Assembly (NCBI RefSeq): GCF_003732275.1
Contig: NZ_MOBM01000012.1
Location: forward strand, 496,001 to 560,000
Source: Pseudomonas frederiksbergensis
Lineage (GTDB): Bacteria; Pseudomonadota; Gammaproteobacteria; Pseudomonadales; Pseudomonadaceae
DNA length: 64,000 nucleotides
Reading direction: 5' to 3'
Shown here: positions 55,115 through 64,000 of the stretch, piece by piece
How positions within the stretch are numbered: position 1 is the first letter of the stretch
How the letters are laid out: every line of letters starts with the position of its first letter
Notes under the pieces: model-generated
The model's database searches: none
The model's input: only the letters and a program-made list of their open reading frames with translations
What the model was told of the DNA's origin: nothing
Made by a program: the position numbers and the translations under genes

Positions 55115-56563
55115 TCAGACGGCCCGAATCACGTGTTTGATTTCCTGGAAAGCCTGCAAGCCCCACGGCCCCAATTCGCGGCCGATGCTGCTCTGTTTGT
55201 AGCCACCCCAGGCGGTCTGCGGGAAGATCACTTGCGGCGCGTTGATCCACACAAGCCCCGCCTGCAAAGCGTTGGCGACGCGATCCGCAGCCTCGCTGTC
55301 ACGAGTGACCACGCTGGCCACCAGGCCGAACTGGCTGTCATTGGCCAGGGCAATCGCCTCGGCTTCAGAGCTGAAACTGCGCACGCAGATCACCGGGCCG
55401 AAAATCTCTTCGCACCACAGCGCACTGTCGAGGGGCACATCGATGAAAATGGTCGGCTGCAAAAAATAGCCGCGTGGCAGGTCTGCCGGACGATTACCGC
55501 CGCAGATCAACTTCGCGCCTGCGCTCAAACCACGGTCGATGTGGCCCAGCACACGTTGGTATTGCGCCTGATTGACCAGTGCGCCCATTTCCACGTTCGG
55601 GTCGAACGGGTCGGCCACGCGAATGGCTTCAGCACGCGCCTTCAATCGCGCTACAAATTCATCCGCCAGCTCATCGGCGACCAGCACGCGGCTGGTGGCG
55701 GAACACATCTGCCCGGCGTTGAAGAAGCCGCCGCCACAGGCCACTTCCACGGCCAGCCCAATGTCGGCATCGGCGAGTACCAGCAGCGAGGATTTGCCAC
55801 CCAGTTCCAGGCTCACACCCTTCACGGTTTCCGCCGCCCGCTGCATCACCTGCACGCCCACTGCGTTGCTACCAGTGAAGGAAATCTTGGCGATGCGCGG
55901 ATCAGCCGACAGCGGTGCGCCAACAGCCAGGCCGGTGCCGCAGACCAGATTGAACACACCGTTTGGCAGACCAGCCTCGGCGATGATCGTCGCCAGTTCC
56001 AGCTCCGGCAGCGGCGTCACTTCAGACGGTTTAAGCACCACGCAGCAACCGGCGGCCAGGGCCGGGGCGAGTTTCCAGGCGGTGGTGACCATCGGGAAAT
56101 TCCACGGCACGATCAGCCCCACCACACCGCACGGTTCGCGGCGCAAACGGGCGCTGAAATCGTCGCTCGGCAACGCCACGGCGCTGTCTTGTTTCGCATC
56201 CAGGCCTTCAGCCAGATCGGCGTAATACTCGAACGTAGCGATCACGTCGTCGACATCAATGGCCGCTTCGAACAGCGGTTTGCCATTGTTGCTCGACTGC
56301 AACTTCATCAACTGTTCACGACCGGCCTGCACGCCCGCGGCGATTCTGCGCAAGATCGCCCCGCGCTCGGCACCGGTGGTTTTCGACCACGCTTTGAAAG
56401 CGTTGGTCGCCGCCGTGACGGCCTGATCGACAGCGTGTTCATCGCCGCCGTTGACGGTGGTCAGCAGGGCTTCGGTTGCCGGGTTGATCACGCGCAGATG
56501 TTCGTTGCCAGACGACCATTGACCATCGATGTACAGGCCATCCAGAGTAATTGGAAAACTCAT
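55115..56563 (-). CDS. Aldehyde dehydrogenase (NAD(P)+)
   Basis: A 482-residue aldehyde dehydrogenase. The catalytic Glu lies in SLELGGKSS and the catalytic Cys in FFNAGQMCSATSR; the NAD-binding region is IVPWNFPMVTTAWKLAPAL and FTGSNAVG. Start at 56563 overlaps the aruI stop (ATGA). AruI makes 4-guanidinobutyraldehyde, so this enzyme is well placed to oxidise it to 4-guanidinobutyrate (the KauB reaction). That substrate is inferred from the overlap. Confidence 0.9.
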   Translation of the reverse strand: MSFPITLDGLYIDGQWSSGNEHLRVINPATEALLTTVNGGDEHAVDQAVTAATNAFKAWSKTTGAERGAILRRIAAGVQAGREQLMKLQSSNNGKPLFEAAIDVDDVIATFEYYADLAEGLDAKQDSAVALPSDDFSARLRREPCGVVGLIVPWNFPMVTTAWKLAPALAAGCCVVLKPSEVTPLPELELATIIAEAGLPNGVFNLVCGTGLAVGAPLSADPRIAKISFTGSNAVGVQVMQRAAETVKGVSLELGGKSSLLVLADADIGLAVEVACGGGFFNAGQMCSATSRVLVADELADEFVARLKARAEAIRVADPFDPNVEMGALVNQAQYQRVLGHIDRGLSAGAKLICGGNRPADLPRGYFLQPTIFIDVPLDSALWCEEIFGPVICVRSFSSEAEAIALANDSQFGLVASVVTRDSEAADRVANALQAGLVWINAPQVIFPQTAWGGYKQSSIGRELGPWGLQAFQEIKHVIRAV

Positions 56564-58197
56564 TTCGACATCGCCTTCATCCACTGGGTCTGATCGATTT
56601 CAATCAGGGTCGGGCCCTGGCGATCGGTGGCAAGACGCAATGCACTGCGCAGTTCTTCGACACCGCTGACCGCCTCGGCCGCGCAGCCCAGCGCCTTGGC
56701 CACACCAATGAAGTCCGGAGTGTAGATGTCTACGCCAACCGGCTCGATGTCGCGGTTGACCATGTATTTCTTGATCTCTTCGTAGCCCTGGTTATTCCAC
56801 AGCAGGACGATCACCGGGGTGCGTGCTTCCACCGCACTGGCCAGTTCCGGCAGGGTGAATTGCAGACCACCGTCGCCGATCAGGCACACCACCGGAGGCC
56901 GTGCGCCGCCTTCGATGCTGCCACCAAGCCAGGCACCAATCGCTGCCGGCAAGGCGTAACCGAGGGTGCCGTAACCGGTGGACGAGTTGAACCAGCGGCG
57001 CGGGCGTTCCGGGTTGAACGTGAGGTTGCCGGTGTACACCGGTTGGGTCGAATCGCCGACAAAAACCGCGTTCGGCAATTCGTGCAAAACGGTTTCCAGG
57101 AAACGGGTCTGGGCCAGCGTCGGAGCGTCCCAGGATGCGGCCAATTCATCGCGCAAACGCGCGGCACGCACCTGGCCCCAATCGTTGCGACGCTCGGCCA
57201 GCGACTTGTGCGACAGCGCGCTCAGCAAGGCCTGAGCGGCGTTGCGCGAGTCGGCCACCAACGCGACTTTCGGCGGGTAATTACGCACCGTCTGGTCGGG
57301 GTCGATGTCCACGCGCAGCAGCACGCCGGGAATTTCGAAGCCGCCGGCGAAGGTGACGTCGTAATCGGTTTCGGCCAGTTCGGTGCCGATGGCCAGCACC
57401 ACGTCGGCCTCAGCAACCAGCGCGCGAGTGGCTATCAGGCTTTGGGTCGAGCCGATCAGCAGCGGGTGACTGGATTCGAGCATGCCTTTGGCATTGATGG
57501 TCAGGGCCACCGGCGCATCCAGCAGTTCCGCCAGTTCGGTCAATTCAGCCGCGGCATCGATGGCGCCGCCACCGGCGAGAATCAACGGGCGCTTGGCACC
57601 GGCCAACAAGTCGGTCATGCGGCTGATCGCGCTTGGCGAAGCACCAGCACGATCAATGTTCACCGGCACGCTGGCGAGCAAGTCATCAGCCTCTTCGACC
57701 AACACGTCCAACGGAATTTCGATGTGTACCGGACGCGGACGGCCAGCCTGGAACAGCGCGAAGGCGCGGGCCAACACGCCCGGCAATTCAGCCGCCGACA
57801 TCAAGGTGTGGGAGAACGCCGCCACGCCGCCGACCAGTGCGCTCTGGTTCGGCAACTCATGCAGCTTGCCGCGACCGCCGCCCAATTGGCTGCGCGATTG
57901 CACGCTGGAAATCACCAGCATCGGGATCGAGTCGGCGTAAGCCTGGCCCATGGCGGTGGTGATGTTGGTCATGCCAGGGCCGGTGATGATGAAGCACACA
58001 CCCGGTTTGCCGCTGGTGCGAGCGTAACCGTCGGCCATGAAACCGGCGCCCTGTTCGTGACGCGGAGTGACGTGGTTGATGCTCGAACAGGCCAGCCCGC
58101 GATACAGCTCCACGGTATGCACCCCGGGAATGCCAAACACCTGCTCGACCCCGTAACCTTCGAGTAACTTGACCAATACTTCGCCGCACGTCGCCAT
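56560..58197 (-). CDS. aruI: 2-ketoarginine decarboxylase (5-guanidino-2-oxopentanoate decarboxylase)
   Basis: A 545-residue thiamine-diphosphate enzyme. It has the N-terminal Glu region PRHEQGAGFMADGYAR, a central domain, and the C-terminal cofactor site GDGGLQFTLPELASA...NNQGYEE. The N-terminus MATCGEVLVKLLEGYGVEQV followed by FGIPGVHTVELYRGL is that of AruI. AruI decarboxylates 2-ketoarginine to 4-guanidinobutyraldehyde in the arginine transaminase pathway. I chose ATG 58197. The AruH transaminase gene is not nearby in this window. Confidence 0.85.
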   Translation of the reverse strand: MATCGEVLVKLLEGYGVEQVFGIPGVHTVELYRGLACSSINHVTPRHEQGAGFMADGYARTSGKPGVCFIITGPGMTNITTAMGQAYADSIPMLVISSVQSRSQLGGGRGKLHELPNQSALVGGVAAFSHTLMSAAELPGVLARAFALFQAGRPRPVHIEIPLDVLVEEADDLLASVPVNIDRAGASPSAISRMTDLLAGAKRPLILAGGGAIDAAAELTELAELLDAPVALTINAKGMLESSHPLLIGSTQSLIATRALVAEADVVLAIGTELAETDYDVTFAGGFEIPGVLLRVDIDPDQTVRNYPPKVALVADSRNAAQALLSALSHKSLAERRNDWGQVRAARLRDELAASWDAPTLAQTRFLETVLHELPNAVFVGDSTQPVYTGNLTFNPERPRRWFNSSTGYGTLGYALPAAIGAWLGGSIEGGARPPVVCLIGDGGLQFTLPELASAVEARTPVIVLLWNNQGYEEIKKYMVNRDIEPVGVDIYTPDFIGVAKALGCAAEAVSGVEELRSALRLATDRQGPTLIEIDQTQWMKAMSK

Positions 58198-58356
58198 GTC
58201 TTTGCCCTTTTTGTTCGTTTGAGACGCCGGGCCTGCGCAGTGTTTATGATGGGTTGGCAGGTCCAGGGATGGCCTCATTGGAACGGGCGACACGTAGCCG
58301 CAACAATGGATAAAAAGTCATACTAGCCATGTCCTCACGTCATACCTTGGATCCCA

Positions 58357-59238
58357 ATGAAACGATTGCCTCCCCTGCCGGCACTGCACACTTTTCTGAT
58401 CACCGCGCAGTGCTGCAACTTCACCCGGGCCGCCGAACAGCTGCACATCACCCAAGGCGCGGTGAGCCGGCAGATCGCCGGGCTGGAAGATCATCTGGGT
58501 TATGAGCTGTTCATTCGCCAGGCGCGGGGCTTGAGCCTGACCGCCGAAGGACGGGAATGGCTGCCACGGGTGCAGCAGATTTTTGGCCTGATCGACGAGG
58601 CGGTGGAGCAGATCGGCGAGAAGCGCGAAACCCTGCAACTCAAGGCGCCGACCTGCGTGATGCGCTGGCTGTTGCCACGCCTGTTGCAGTGGCAAAAGGA
58701 ACGCCCGGATGTGCCGGTGGAATTGACCACCACGGTGAAACACGGCGTGGATTTTCATCGCGAGCAGTTCGATGCGGCGGTGATGTATGGCGCGCCGCCG
58801 GACAACTCACTGGCCTCCCGGCATCTGTTCGATGAGCAACTGACGCCCGTGTGTTCCAGACCGATGCTTGAAGGGCCGATGGCTTTGCAGACACCGGCCG
58901 ATCTGCAGCAACACTTGTTGCTGCACCCCACCCGCGATGAACGGGACTGGAACGCCTGGTTGAAGGCTGCGGATATTCGGCTGAGCAATGTCGGCAAAGG
59001 TCAGCATTTCGAAACCCTGGACCTGGCGATGTCGATGGCGTCTCAGGGGACAGGTGTAGCGATTGGCGATTGGTCGTTGATCGGCGATGACCTGAGTGCC
59101 GGACGGCTGGTCATGCCTTTTGATTTGAAGGTGAAAACCGGGTTGGCGTATTACCTGGTGTTCCCCGAGAAACCGGCACCTTCGCCGAAGTTGCGCGAAT
59201 TGATGGGGTGGTTGGTGGAGCAGGCGCAGAGCCGCTGA
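58357..59238 (+). CDS. LysR-family regulator, GcvA-like
   Basis: A 293-residue LysR regulator. The N-terminal domain is LPALHTFLITAQCCNFTRAA, then TQGAVSRQIAGLEDHLG, as in GcvA/AmpR types. It is divergent from aruI with a 159-base gap and is the likely regulator of the aruI-dehydrogenase-importer run. The effector is probably arginine, ketoarginine or a polyamine, by context only. Confidence 0.9.
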   Translation: MKRLPPLPALHTFLITAQCCNFTRAAEQLHITQGAVSRQIAGLEDHLGYELFIRQARGLSLTAEGREWLPRVQQIFGLIDEAVEQIGEKRETLQLKAPTCVMRWLLPRLLQWQKERPDVPVELTTTVKHGVDFHREQFDAAVMYGAPPDNSLASRHLFDEQLTPVCSRPMLEGPMALQTPADLQQHLLLHPTRDERDWNAWLKAADIRLSNVGKGQHFETLDLAMSMASQGTGVAIGDWSLIGDDLSAGRLVMPFDLKVKTGLAYYLVFPEKPAPSPKLRELMGWLVEQAQSR

Positions 59239-59249
59239 AATCCAAAAAG

Positions 59250-59336
59250 CATCGCGGGCTTGCCCGCGATGGAGGCCGTACAGTCGACATCAATGTTGAA
59301 TGTAAGTCCGTCTTCGCGAGCAGGCTCGCTCCCACA
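59250..59336. repeat. REP units of two types
   Basis: CATCGCGGGCTTGCCCGCGATG (59250-59271) is a compact hairpin; GCGAGCAGGCTCGCTCCCAC follows at 59315. They lie between convergent genes. Confidence 0.8.
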
Positions 59337-59350
59337 AGTGATCAGTGAAC

Positions 59351-59965
59351 TCAATACCCGACAGTAAACCGCTGACGTGAATGCTTCGGCGTTTCCACTT
59401 CATCGATCAGCGCAATCGCGAAGTCAGCAAAGGTAATCCAGCTTCGGCCTTCGGCACTCACCAGCAAGTCATCCTTGCCGACCCGAAACGTGCTGGTGCG
59501 CTCACCTTCGACAAACTCTGCCGACGGCGACAGGAATGTCCAGTCCAGGTCCTTCTCCTGACGCAAAGTATTCAGGAACGCGGCACCGGCACTCGCCTCG
59601 GCCTTGTACTCCTCCGGGAAACCTTCGCTGTCGATCACCCGAGAGCCATCCGGCAGTAACAGCGAACCGGCACCGCCCACCACCAACAGCCGTTTGACCC
59701 CGGCCTTCTTCACCGGCTCGATAACCGCGCTGGCAGGGATGGTGGAGAAATGCGCAGCGCTGATCACCGCATCATGCCCGGCCACGGCGGCTTGCAATGC
59801 AGCAGCGTCGAGCACGTCCACGCTTTTGCTCACGACCCCGGCACGCGGGGCGATTTTCGAGGTGTCGCGGGCGATGGCAGTGACGCTGTGACCGCGACGC
59901 AGGGCTTCTTCCAACAGTTGGCTACCGGCACGACCGGTGGCACCGATGATTGCAATTTTGCTCAT
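59351..59965 (-). CDS. NmrA/SDR-like NAD(P)-binding reductase
   Basis: A 204-residue atypical short-chain dehydrogenase. The nucleotide-binding motif is IAIIGATGRAGSQLLEEALR near the N-terminus. The conserved RLLVVGGAGSLLLPDGSRVI and LDWTFLSPSAEF segments place it in the YwnB/BLVRB-like group. The catalytic YxxxK is not clear, as usual in this group. It stands alone. The substrate is unknown. Confidence 0.88.
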   Translation of the reverse strand: MSKIAIIGATGRAGSQLLEEALRRGHSVTAIARDTSKIAPRAGVVSKSVDVLDAAALQAAVAGHDAVISAAHFSTIPASAVIEPVKKAGVKRLLVVGGAGSLLLPDGSRVIDSEGFPEEYKAEASAGAAFLNTLRQEKDLDWTFLSPSAEFVEGERTSTFRVGKDDLLVSAEGRSWITFADFAIALIDEVETPKHSRQRFTVGY

Positions 59966-60016
59966 GACGTTCTCCAGTTTGCGGTGATGTAATCATAGTG
60001 ATTTGGCAATGCTCAT

Positions 60017-60138
60017 TGTGGCGAGGGAGCTTGCTCCCGCTGGAGTGCGAAGCGCTCCCCTGCATGTCTTCAGACACACCGCATCGGCTGGTTTTACGAC
60101 TGCTTCGCAGCCGAGCGGGAGCAAGCTCCCTCACCACA
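60017..60138. repeat. REP pair, GGCGAGGGAGCTTGCTCCCG type
   Basis: Inverted units lie between two minus-strand genes. Confidence 0.85.
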
Positions 60139-60188
60139 AAATTTCACTCTTCAGACATTTTCATTGGCTTGTGAGATTGCTCGGCGGA

Positions 60189-61070
60189 TTACCACTTCAT
60201 CTCGCCCTTGGCGACTTTAGCGCTCAGCTCCAGCGAGCTTTCTTCGCTCAGGGTCGGGTAGCGTTTTTTCATCGCGGCGATCAGTTCGGCAGCGTCTTTC
60301 GCCTTGGCGGTTTCTTCGTCGAACGCCTTGATGTAATCGGCGGTGAACTGCACCGCCGCCAGAGAACGCGCGCTCTCACCGAGGTAGTGACCCGGCACGA
60401 TAGTGTTCGGCTTCAGCGCTTCGATCGCCTGCAACGTCGTCAGCCAATCGGCATGGGATTGCGGAGTCTGGGTGTCGGCCATCCACACGTGAATGTTTTC
60501 GGCGACAACCACGCCACCGACCACCGCCTTGATCGACGGGATCCACACAAAGCTGCGATCCGGCTGCTTGCCGTCCAGGCCGATCACCTGCAATTTCTGC
60601 CCTTCCAGCATCAGGCTGTCGCCCTTGAGCACCTGCGGCACGATGGTTTTGTTCGGTACGTCAGCGCCCATTTTCGGGCCCCAGAACGCCAGTTTGCCGT
60701 CGACGGTTTTTTTGATGTGATCGACCGTCGGTTGCGAGGCCAGCACTTTGGCTTTCGGGAACGCTTGGGTGACGGTGTCGAGGCCGAAGTAGTAATCCGG
60801 GTCACCGTGGCTGATATAGATCGTGGTCAGTTGCTTACCGCTGGCGCGGATTTTTTCCACCACTTGTTCGGCCTGGGCTTTGCCGAATTGCGCGTCGACC
60901 AGAATCGCTTCTTTCTCGCCGCTGACCAGCACCGAGGTCACCGGGAAGATCGCATGGGTGCCAGGGTTGTAGACGTCCAGCGTCAGGGTGGACGCCGCCG
61001 CGGCATGGGCCGCGAAGCCGAGCGTGGCGGTTGCCAGAAGAATGCGTTTGATTGAGGTGAAGCCGATCAT
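60189..61070 (-). CDS. Exported metallo-beta-lactamase-fold protein
   Basis: A 293-residue protein with a Sec signal peptide (MIGFTSIKRILLATATLGFA...HAAAA) and a metallo-beta-lactamase fold (VLVSGEKEAILVDAQFGKAQ). The metal motif is unusual: ISHGDPDYYFG stands where HxHxDH is expected, so two of the usual ligands are Asp and Tyr. The later VPGHYLGES region keeps a His. Start at 61070 gives a proper signal peptide. A LysR gene lies divergent. The substrate is unknown. Confidence 0.85.
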   Translation of the reverse strand: MIGFTSIKRILLATATLGFAAHAAAASTLTLDVYNPGTHAIFPVTSVLVSGEKEAILVDAQFGKAQAEQVVEKIRASGKQLTTIYISHGDPDYYFGLDTVTQAFPKAKVLASQPTVDHIKKTVDGKLAFWGPKMGADVPNKTIVPQVLKGDSLMLEGQKLQVIGLDGKQPDRSFVWIPSIKAVVGGVVVAENIHVWMADTQTPQSHADWLTTLQAIEALKPNTIVPGHYLGESARSLAAVQFTADYIKAFDEETAKAKDAAELIAAMKKRYPTLSEESSLELSAKVAKGEMKW

Positions 61071-61184
61071 CTGTTGCTCCGTTGTCCGAATGCCGTGCTT
61101 GGCGATGGGACAGAGCTTAGTTGTCTGGTTCGATACAAAAAATGCGATGCTTGAACATAGTTTGTTTCTGAAAGCGGGCAAATC

Positions 61185-62090
61185 ATGGATCGTCTACAAG
61201 CAATGCGGGTGTTCGTCACGGTGGTGGACCTGGGCAGCCAATCGGCCGCCGCCGATCACCTGGACCTGTCACGGCCGGTGGTTTCACGCTATCTGGCGGA
61301 GTTGGAGGATTGGGTCGGCGCGCGCCTGATGCATCGCACCACGCGCAAATTGAGCCTGACCGCCGCCGGCAGTGAGATTCTGCCTCGCTGTCGGCAGATG
61401 CTCGATTTGTCCACCGACATGCAAGCCGCCGTCAGCGAACCGGACGACGCACCGCGAGGCCTGCTACGGATCAGCGTCAGCACCTCGTTCGGTCAGGCGC
61501 AACTGGCGGACGCCATGGCGGCCTACGTCAAACGTTACCCCGGCGTCAGCATCGATATGCAAATGCTCGACCGCACGGTGAACCTGGTGGATGAACGTAT
61601 CGACCTGGCCATCCGCACCAGCAACGACCTGGATCCGAACCTGATTGCCCGGCGGCTGACGGTCTGCCGCTCAGTGATCTGCGCCTCCCCCGCGTACCTG
61701 CGCGAGCACCCGACACCGCAACGGGTCGAGGACCTGAGCCTGCACAATTGCCTGACGCACTCCTACTTCGGCAAAAGCCTCTGGCATTTCGAACAGGACG
61801 GCGAACCCGTCTCGGTGCCGGTGCAGGGCAACATCAGCGCCAACGAAGCCAGCACGCTGTTGCGCGCGACGATGGCCGGGGCCGGCGTGGCGATGCTGCC
61901 AAGCTATCAGGCGGGTGTACATATCCACAGCGGCGAACTGATCCGCCTGTTGCCCCAGGCCGAGCCCCGGCAGATGAACATCTATGCGGTGTATGCGTCA
62001 CGCAAGCACATGCCGGCGGCGTTGCGCAGCATGCTGGATTTTTTGGTGCTTAGATTTCCCGAAGAACCGGAGTGGGATGCAGGTTTTTAA
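61185..62090 (+). CDS. LysR-family regulator, CrgA-like
   Basis: A 301-residue LysR regulator: helix-turn-helix QSAAADHLDLSRPVVSRYLA, then effector domain from GLLRISVSTSFGQAQLADAM. It is divergent from the metallo-beta-lactamase-fold gene with a 114-base gap, and probably controls it. GTATTC-like or T-N11-A sites were not resolved. Confidence 0.9.
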   Translation: MDRLQAMRVFVTVVDLGSQSAAADHLDLSRPVVSRYLAELEDWVGARLMHRTTRKLSLTAAGSEILPRCRQMLDLSTDMQAAVSEPDDAPRGLLRISVSTSFGQAQLADAMAAYVKRYPGVSIDMQMLDRTVNLVDERIDLAIRTSNDLDPNLIARRLTVCRSVICASPAYLREHPTPQRVEDLSLHNCLTHSYFGKSLWHFEQDGEPVSVPVQGNISANEASTLLRATMAGAGVAMLPSYQAGVHIHSGELIRLLPQAEPRQMNIYAVYASRKHMPAALRSMLDFLVLRFPEEPEWDAGF

Positions 62091-62093
62091 ACA

Positions 62094-62218
62094 TCAAAAG
62101 ATCGCAGGCTTCGTGTAGGAGCTGCCGAAGGCTGCGATCTTTTGATCTTGATCTTTTCGGCGCTACTGGAAATCAAAATCAAGATCAAAAGATCGCAGCC
62201 TTCGGCAGCTCCTACACA
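62094..62218. repeat. REP-like inverted repeat, GTAGGAGCTGCCGAAG type
   Basis: GTAGGAGCTGCCGAAGGCTG with GATCTTTTGATC and its inverse; it has an extra partial unit at its left. Confidence 0.85.
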
Positions 62219-62281
62219 ACTCATCCGCGCTGACCTATGCTCAAAACAGTACCGAAAGGTATTCGTTCAGAGGTCAACGCC

Positions 62282-62458
62282 ATGAACATAAAAACAAAAA
62301 GATACCTCGCCATTTTCATCACTTGCGCGGCGACGTTGGCGCTGTATGGCACGGCCGCCTGGCGTGTCGAGCAGTTGCGACAAGTGCCCCGTGAATACGC
62401 GAGTTGCAACTTCGAGCGCTGCATTCCCCACAACGCGACCCTCAACACCCTCCGGTAA
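62282..62458 (+). CDS. Small membrane protein, 58 residues
   Basis: One N-terminal membrane segment (YLAIFITCAATLALYGTAAW) is followed by a short polar tail with two Cys (YASCNFERC). GAGG precedes the ATG at 62282. I do not recognise it. The gene has core-like codon use and no overlap, so it is probably real. Confidence 0.55.
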   Translation: MNIKTKRYLAIFITCAATLALYGTAAWRVEQLRQVPREYASCNFERCIPHNATLNTLR

Positions 62459-62468
62459 TGAACACCCT

Positions 62469-62587
62469 GTGGCGAGGGGGCTTGCCCCCGTTCGGCTGCG
62501 CAGCAGTCGTAATTCGGTGAATGCGGTGTTCTCGTTGAAATGCTGGGGCCGCTTCGCGACCCAACGGGGGCAAGCCCCCTCGCCACA
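62469..62587. repeat. REP pair, GGCGAGGGGGCTTGCCCCCG type
   Basis: Inverted units lie between convergent genes. Confidence 0.85.
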
Positions 62588-62591
62588 GGGT

Positions 62592-63503
62592 TCAGGCCTC
62601 GTTGTCCTGATCGGCATGGTCCTGATCGGCCTTCAAGCGGTCGCGAAAAGCCTTGGGCGAAATCCCCACCCGACGCCTGAACAGGCGTGTGAAGTTGGTG
62701 GGATCGGAAAACCCCAACACGTCGGACATTTCATAAATGGTCATGCTGGTGTAGGTCAGCAAGCGCTTGGCCTCCAGCAATTGACGCTCGTGCATGATCT
62801 GCAACGCCGGTTGCCCCGCCAGTTCACGGCACGTGCCGTTGAGGTGGGACACGGAAATCCCCAGCCGATGAGCCAGGTCCTCGACCTTGACGTGCTGGCG
62901 ATAGGTCTCTTCCACCAGCTGAATAAAACCGTTGAGGTATTCCCGGGCCCGCTGCGGGCGCTGAGTGGCGGTTTGGCGCTGAATCACCTGACGGCTGATC
63001 CACACCATGATCACGCTGACCAGCGAATGCATGAGCATTTCCCGCGCCGGTTGATGGCCGGTGTACTCGCTTTGCAGCGCTGAAAACAGGCTGTTGAGGT
63101 ACTCGCTGTCCTTGCCCGCCGGGTAGCTTTCGGCCTGTGCCAGAGCGTTCACCGAATTGCCCAGTTGTGCTTGCAGGTGAGCGATCAACGGCGCGGCCAG
63201 CGTGACGACGAAACCCTCGACGTCCTCGGAAAACCGATAACCATGCACCGATAACGGCGGCAGAATCAGGATGGCCGGCTCGGTCAATTGTGAGTGTTTG
63301 CCTTCGATTTCAAGCTCTGCCTGACCTTTGAAAACGAAGAGTAACTGACACAAATCGGCGTGGCGGTGGGGTTTGATTTCCCATTGATGTTCGCGGCTGC
63401 GTTTGGAAATGGTTTCACAGTGCAACAAGTCAGGGGTCGGCCAGTCCAGGCTTTCACCGTAGAGTTTGAACACCGGAATCGATGGCAGGTCAGGCTTGTT
63501 CAT
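62592..63503 (-). CDS. pobR: PobR-like AraC regulator of 4-hydroxybenzoate use
   Basis: A 303-residue AraC-type regulator. The cupin sensing domain includes KPHRHADLCQLLFVFKGQAE and the two C-terminal helix-turn-helix units are VEDLAHRLGISVSHLNGTC and IYEMSDVLGFSDPTNFTRLF. I chose ATG 63503 (MNKPDLPSIPV). It is divergent from pobA, the classic arrangement for PobR of the AraC type in Pseudomonas. It should switch on pobA when 4-hydroxybenzoate is present. Confidence 0.85.
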   Translation of the reverse strand: MNKPDLPSIPVFKLYGESLDWPTPDLLHCETISKRSREHQWEIKPHRHADLCQLLFVFKGQAELEIEGKHSQLTEPAILILPPLSVHGYRFSEDVEGFVVTLAAPLIAHLQAQLGNSVNALAQAESYPAGKDSEYLNSLFSALQSEYTGHQPAREMLMHSLVSVIMVWISRQVIQRQTATQRPQRAREYLNGFIQLVEETYRQHVKVEDLAHRLGISVSHLNGTCRELAGQPALQIMHERQLLEAKRLLTYTSMTIYEMSDVLGFSDPTNFTRLFRRRVGISPKAFRDRLKADQDHADQDNEA

Positions 63504-63529
63504 CACTTCAATCCAGGCCTCGAGGGTAA

Positions 63530-64000
<471 letters not shown>

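Noticed and set aside
55109..58167. Plus-strand long frames opposite the aldehyde dehydrogenase and aruI
   Set aside because: Both are antisense shadows; the minus-strand genes have full catalytic motifs and coupled starts.

Overview
The window reads as chromosome from a fluorescent Pseudomonas, most likely of the P. fluorescens group. The right half has high GC and third-position GC bias. Its genes are typical Pseudomonas core and metabolic genes, and its spacers carry the REP-type hairpins characteristic of that group (GTGGGAGCGAGC, GGCGAGGGAGCTTGC and GTAGGAGCTGCCGAAG types). The block moxR, DUF58, PilZ, lipoprotein, pykA, enoyl-CoA hydratase, ferredoxin reductase, GGDEF protein and fumarase follows the order known from P. 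aeruginosa PA4322 to PA4333. No organism name can be fixed from the sequence alone.

Positions 1 to about 32,500 are an accessory region. At its left edge is a two-gene, Gabija-like defence pair: a class 2 OLD nuclease overlapping a UvrD-like helicase that runs off the window. After it come exporters with LysR regulators, a small cytochrome c with a broken second copy, a class D beta-lactamase, GNAT acetyltransferases, a diverged DapF paralogue, an isochorismatase-like hydrolase, cupin and AraC genes and an antitoxin whose RES-type toxin appears to be cut off. Mobile DNA is dense. There is an IS1111-type IS110 element, an IS66 element, two IS1182-type elements (one carrying an acetyltransferase passenger) and three MITE-like elements with IS1182-type ends. 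A serine hydrolase gene is bracketed by IS21-like repeated ends with no transposase. Many pieces are decayed: frameshifted MFS, LysR and hydrolase genes, and GNAT, cupin, IS66 and IS1111 fragments. A short dispersed repeat (core near GACAGGCA..ATCGGCCAATA) occurs only in this half and serves as landing site for the IS1182-type elements and MITEs.

From about 32,500 to 64,000 the sequence is orderly core-type chromosome. After the PA4322-PA4333-like block come a sensor kinase and a sigma-54 activator next to an MHS-family dicarboxylate or alpha-ketoglutarate permease. The permease has a sigma-54 promoter and two upstream palindromes, so these three genes probably form one sensing and uptake circuit. 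Next are small redox genes and an AraC regulator. A minus-strand run then encodes 2-ketoarginine decarboxylase (AruI), an aldehyde dehydrogenase and a polyamine-type ABC importer, with a divergent LysR gene; this suggests uptake and breakdown of arginine-derived or other guanidino or amino compounds. The window ends with an NmrA-like reductase, a metallo-beta-lactamase-fold protein with a divergent LysR, and pobR divergent from pobA (4-hydroxybenzoate hydroxylase, cut by the window end).

No tRNA, rRNA or CRISPR array was seen. The least ordinary items are the hydrolase cassette with transposon ends but no transposase (14.3-15.4 kb), the IS1182 element with an acetyltransferase passenger (25.4-27.6 kb), the DapF paralogue that has lost one catalytic cysteine, and the way several element families share one repeat as insertion site.
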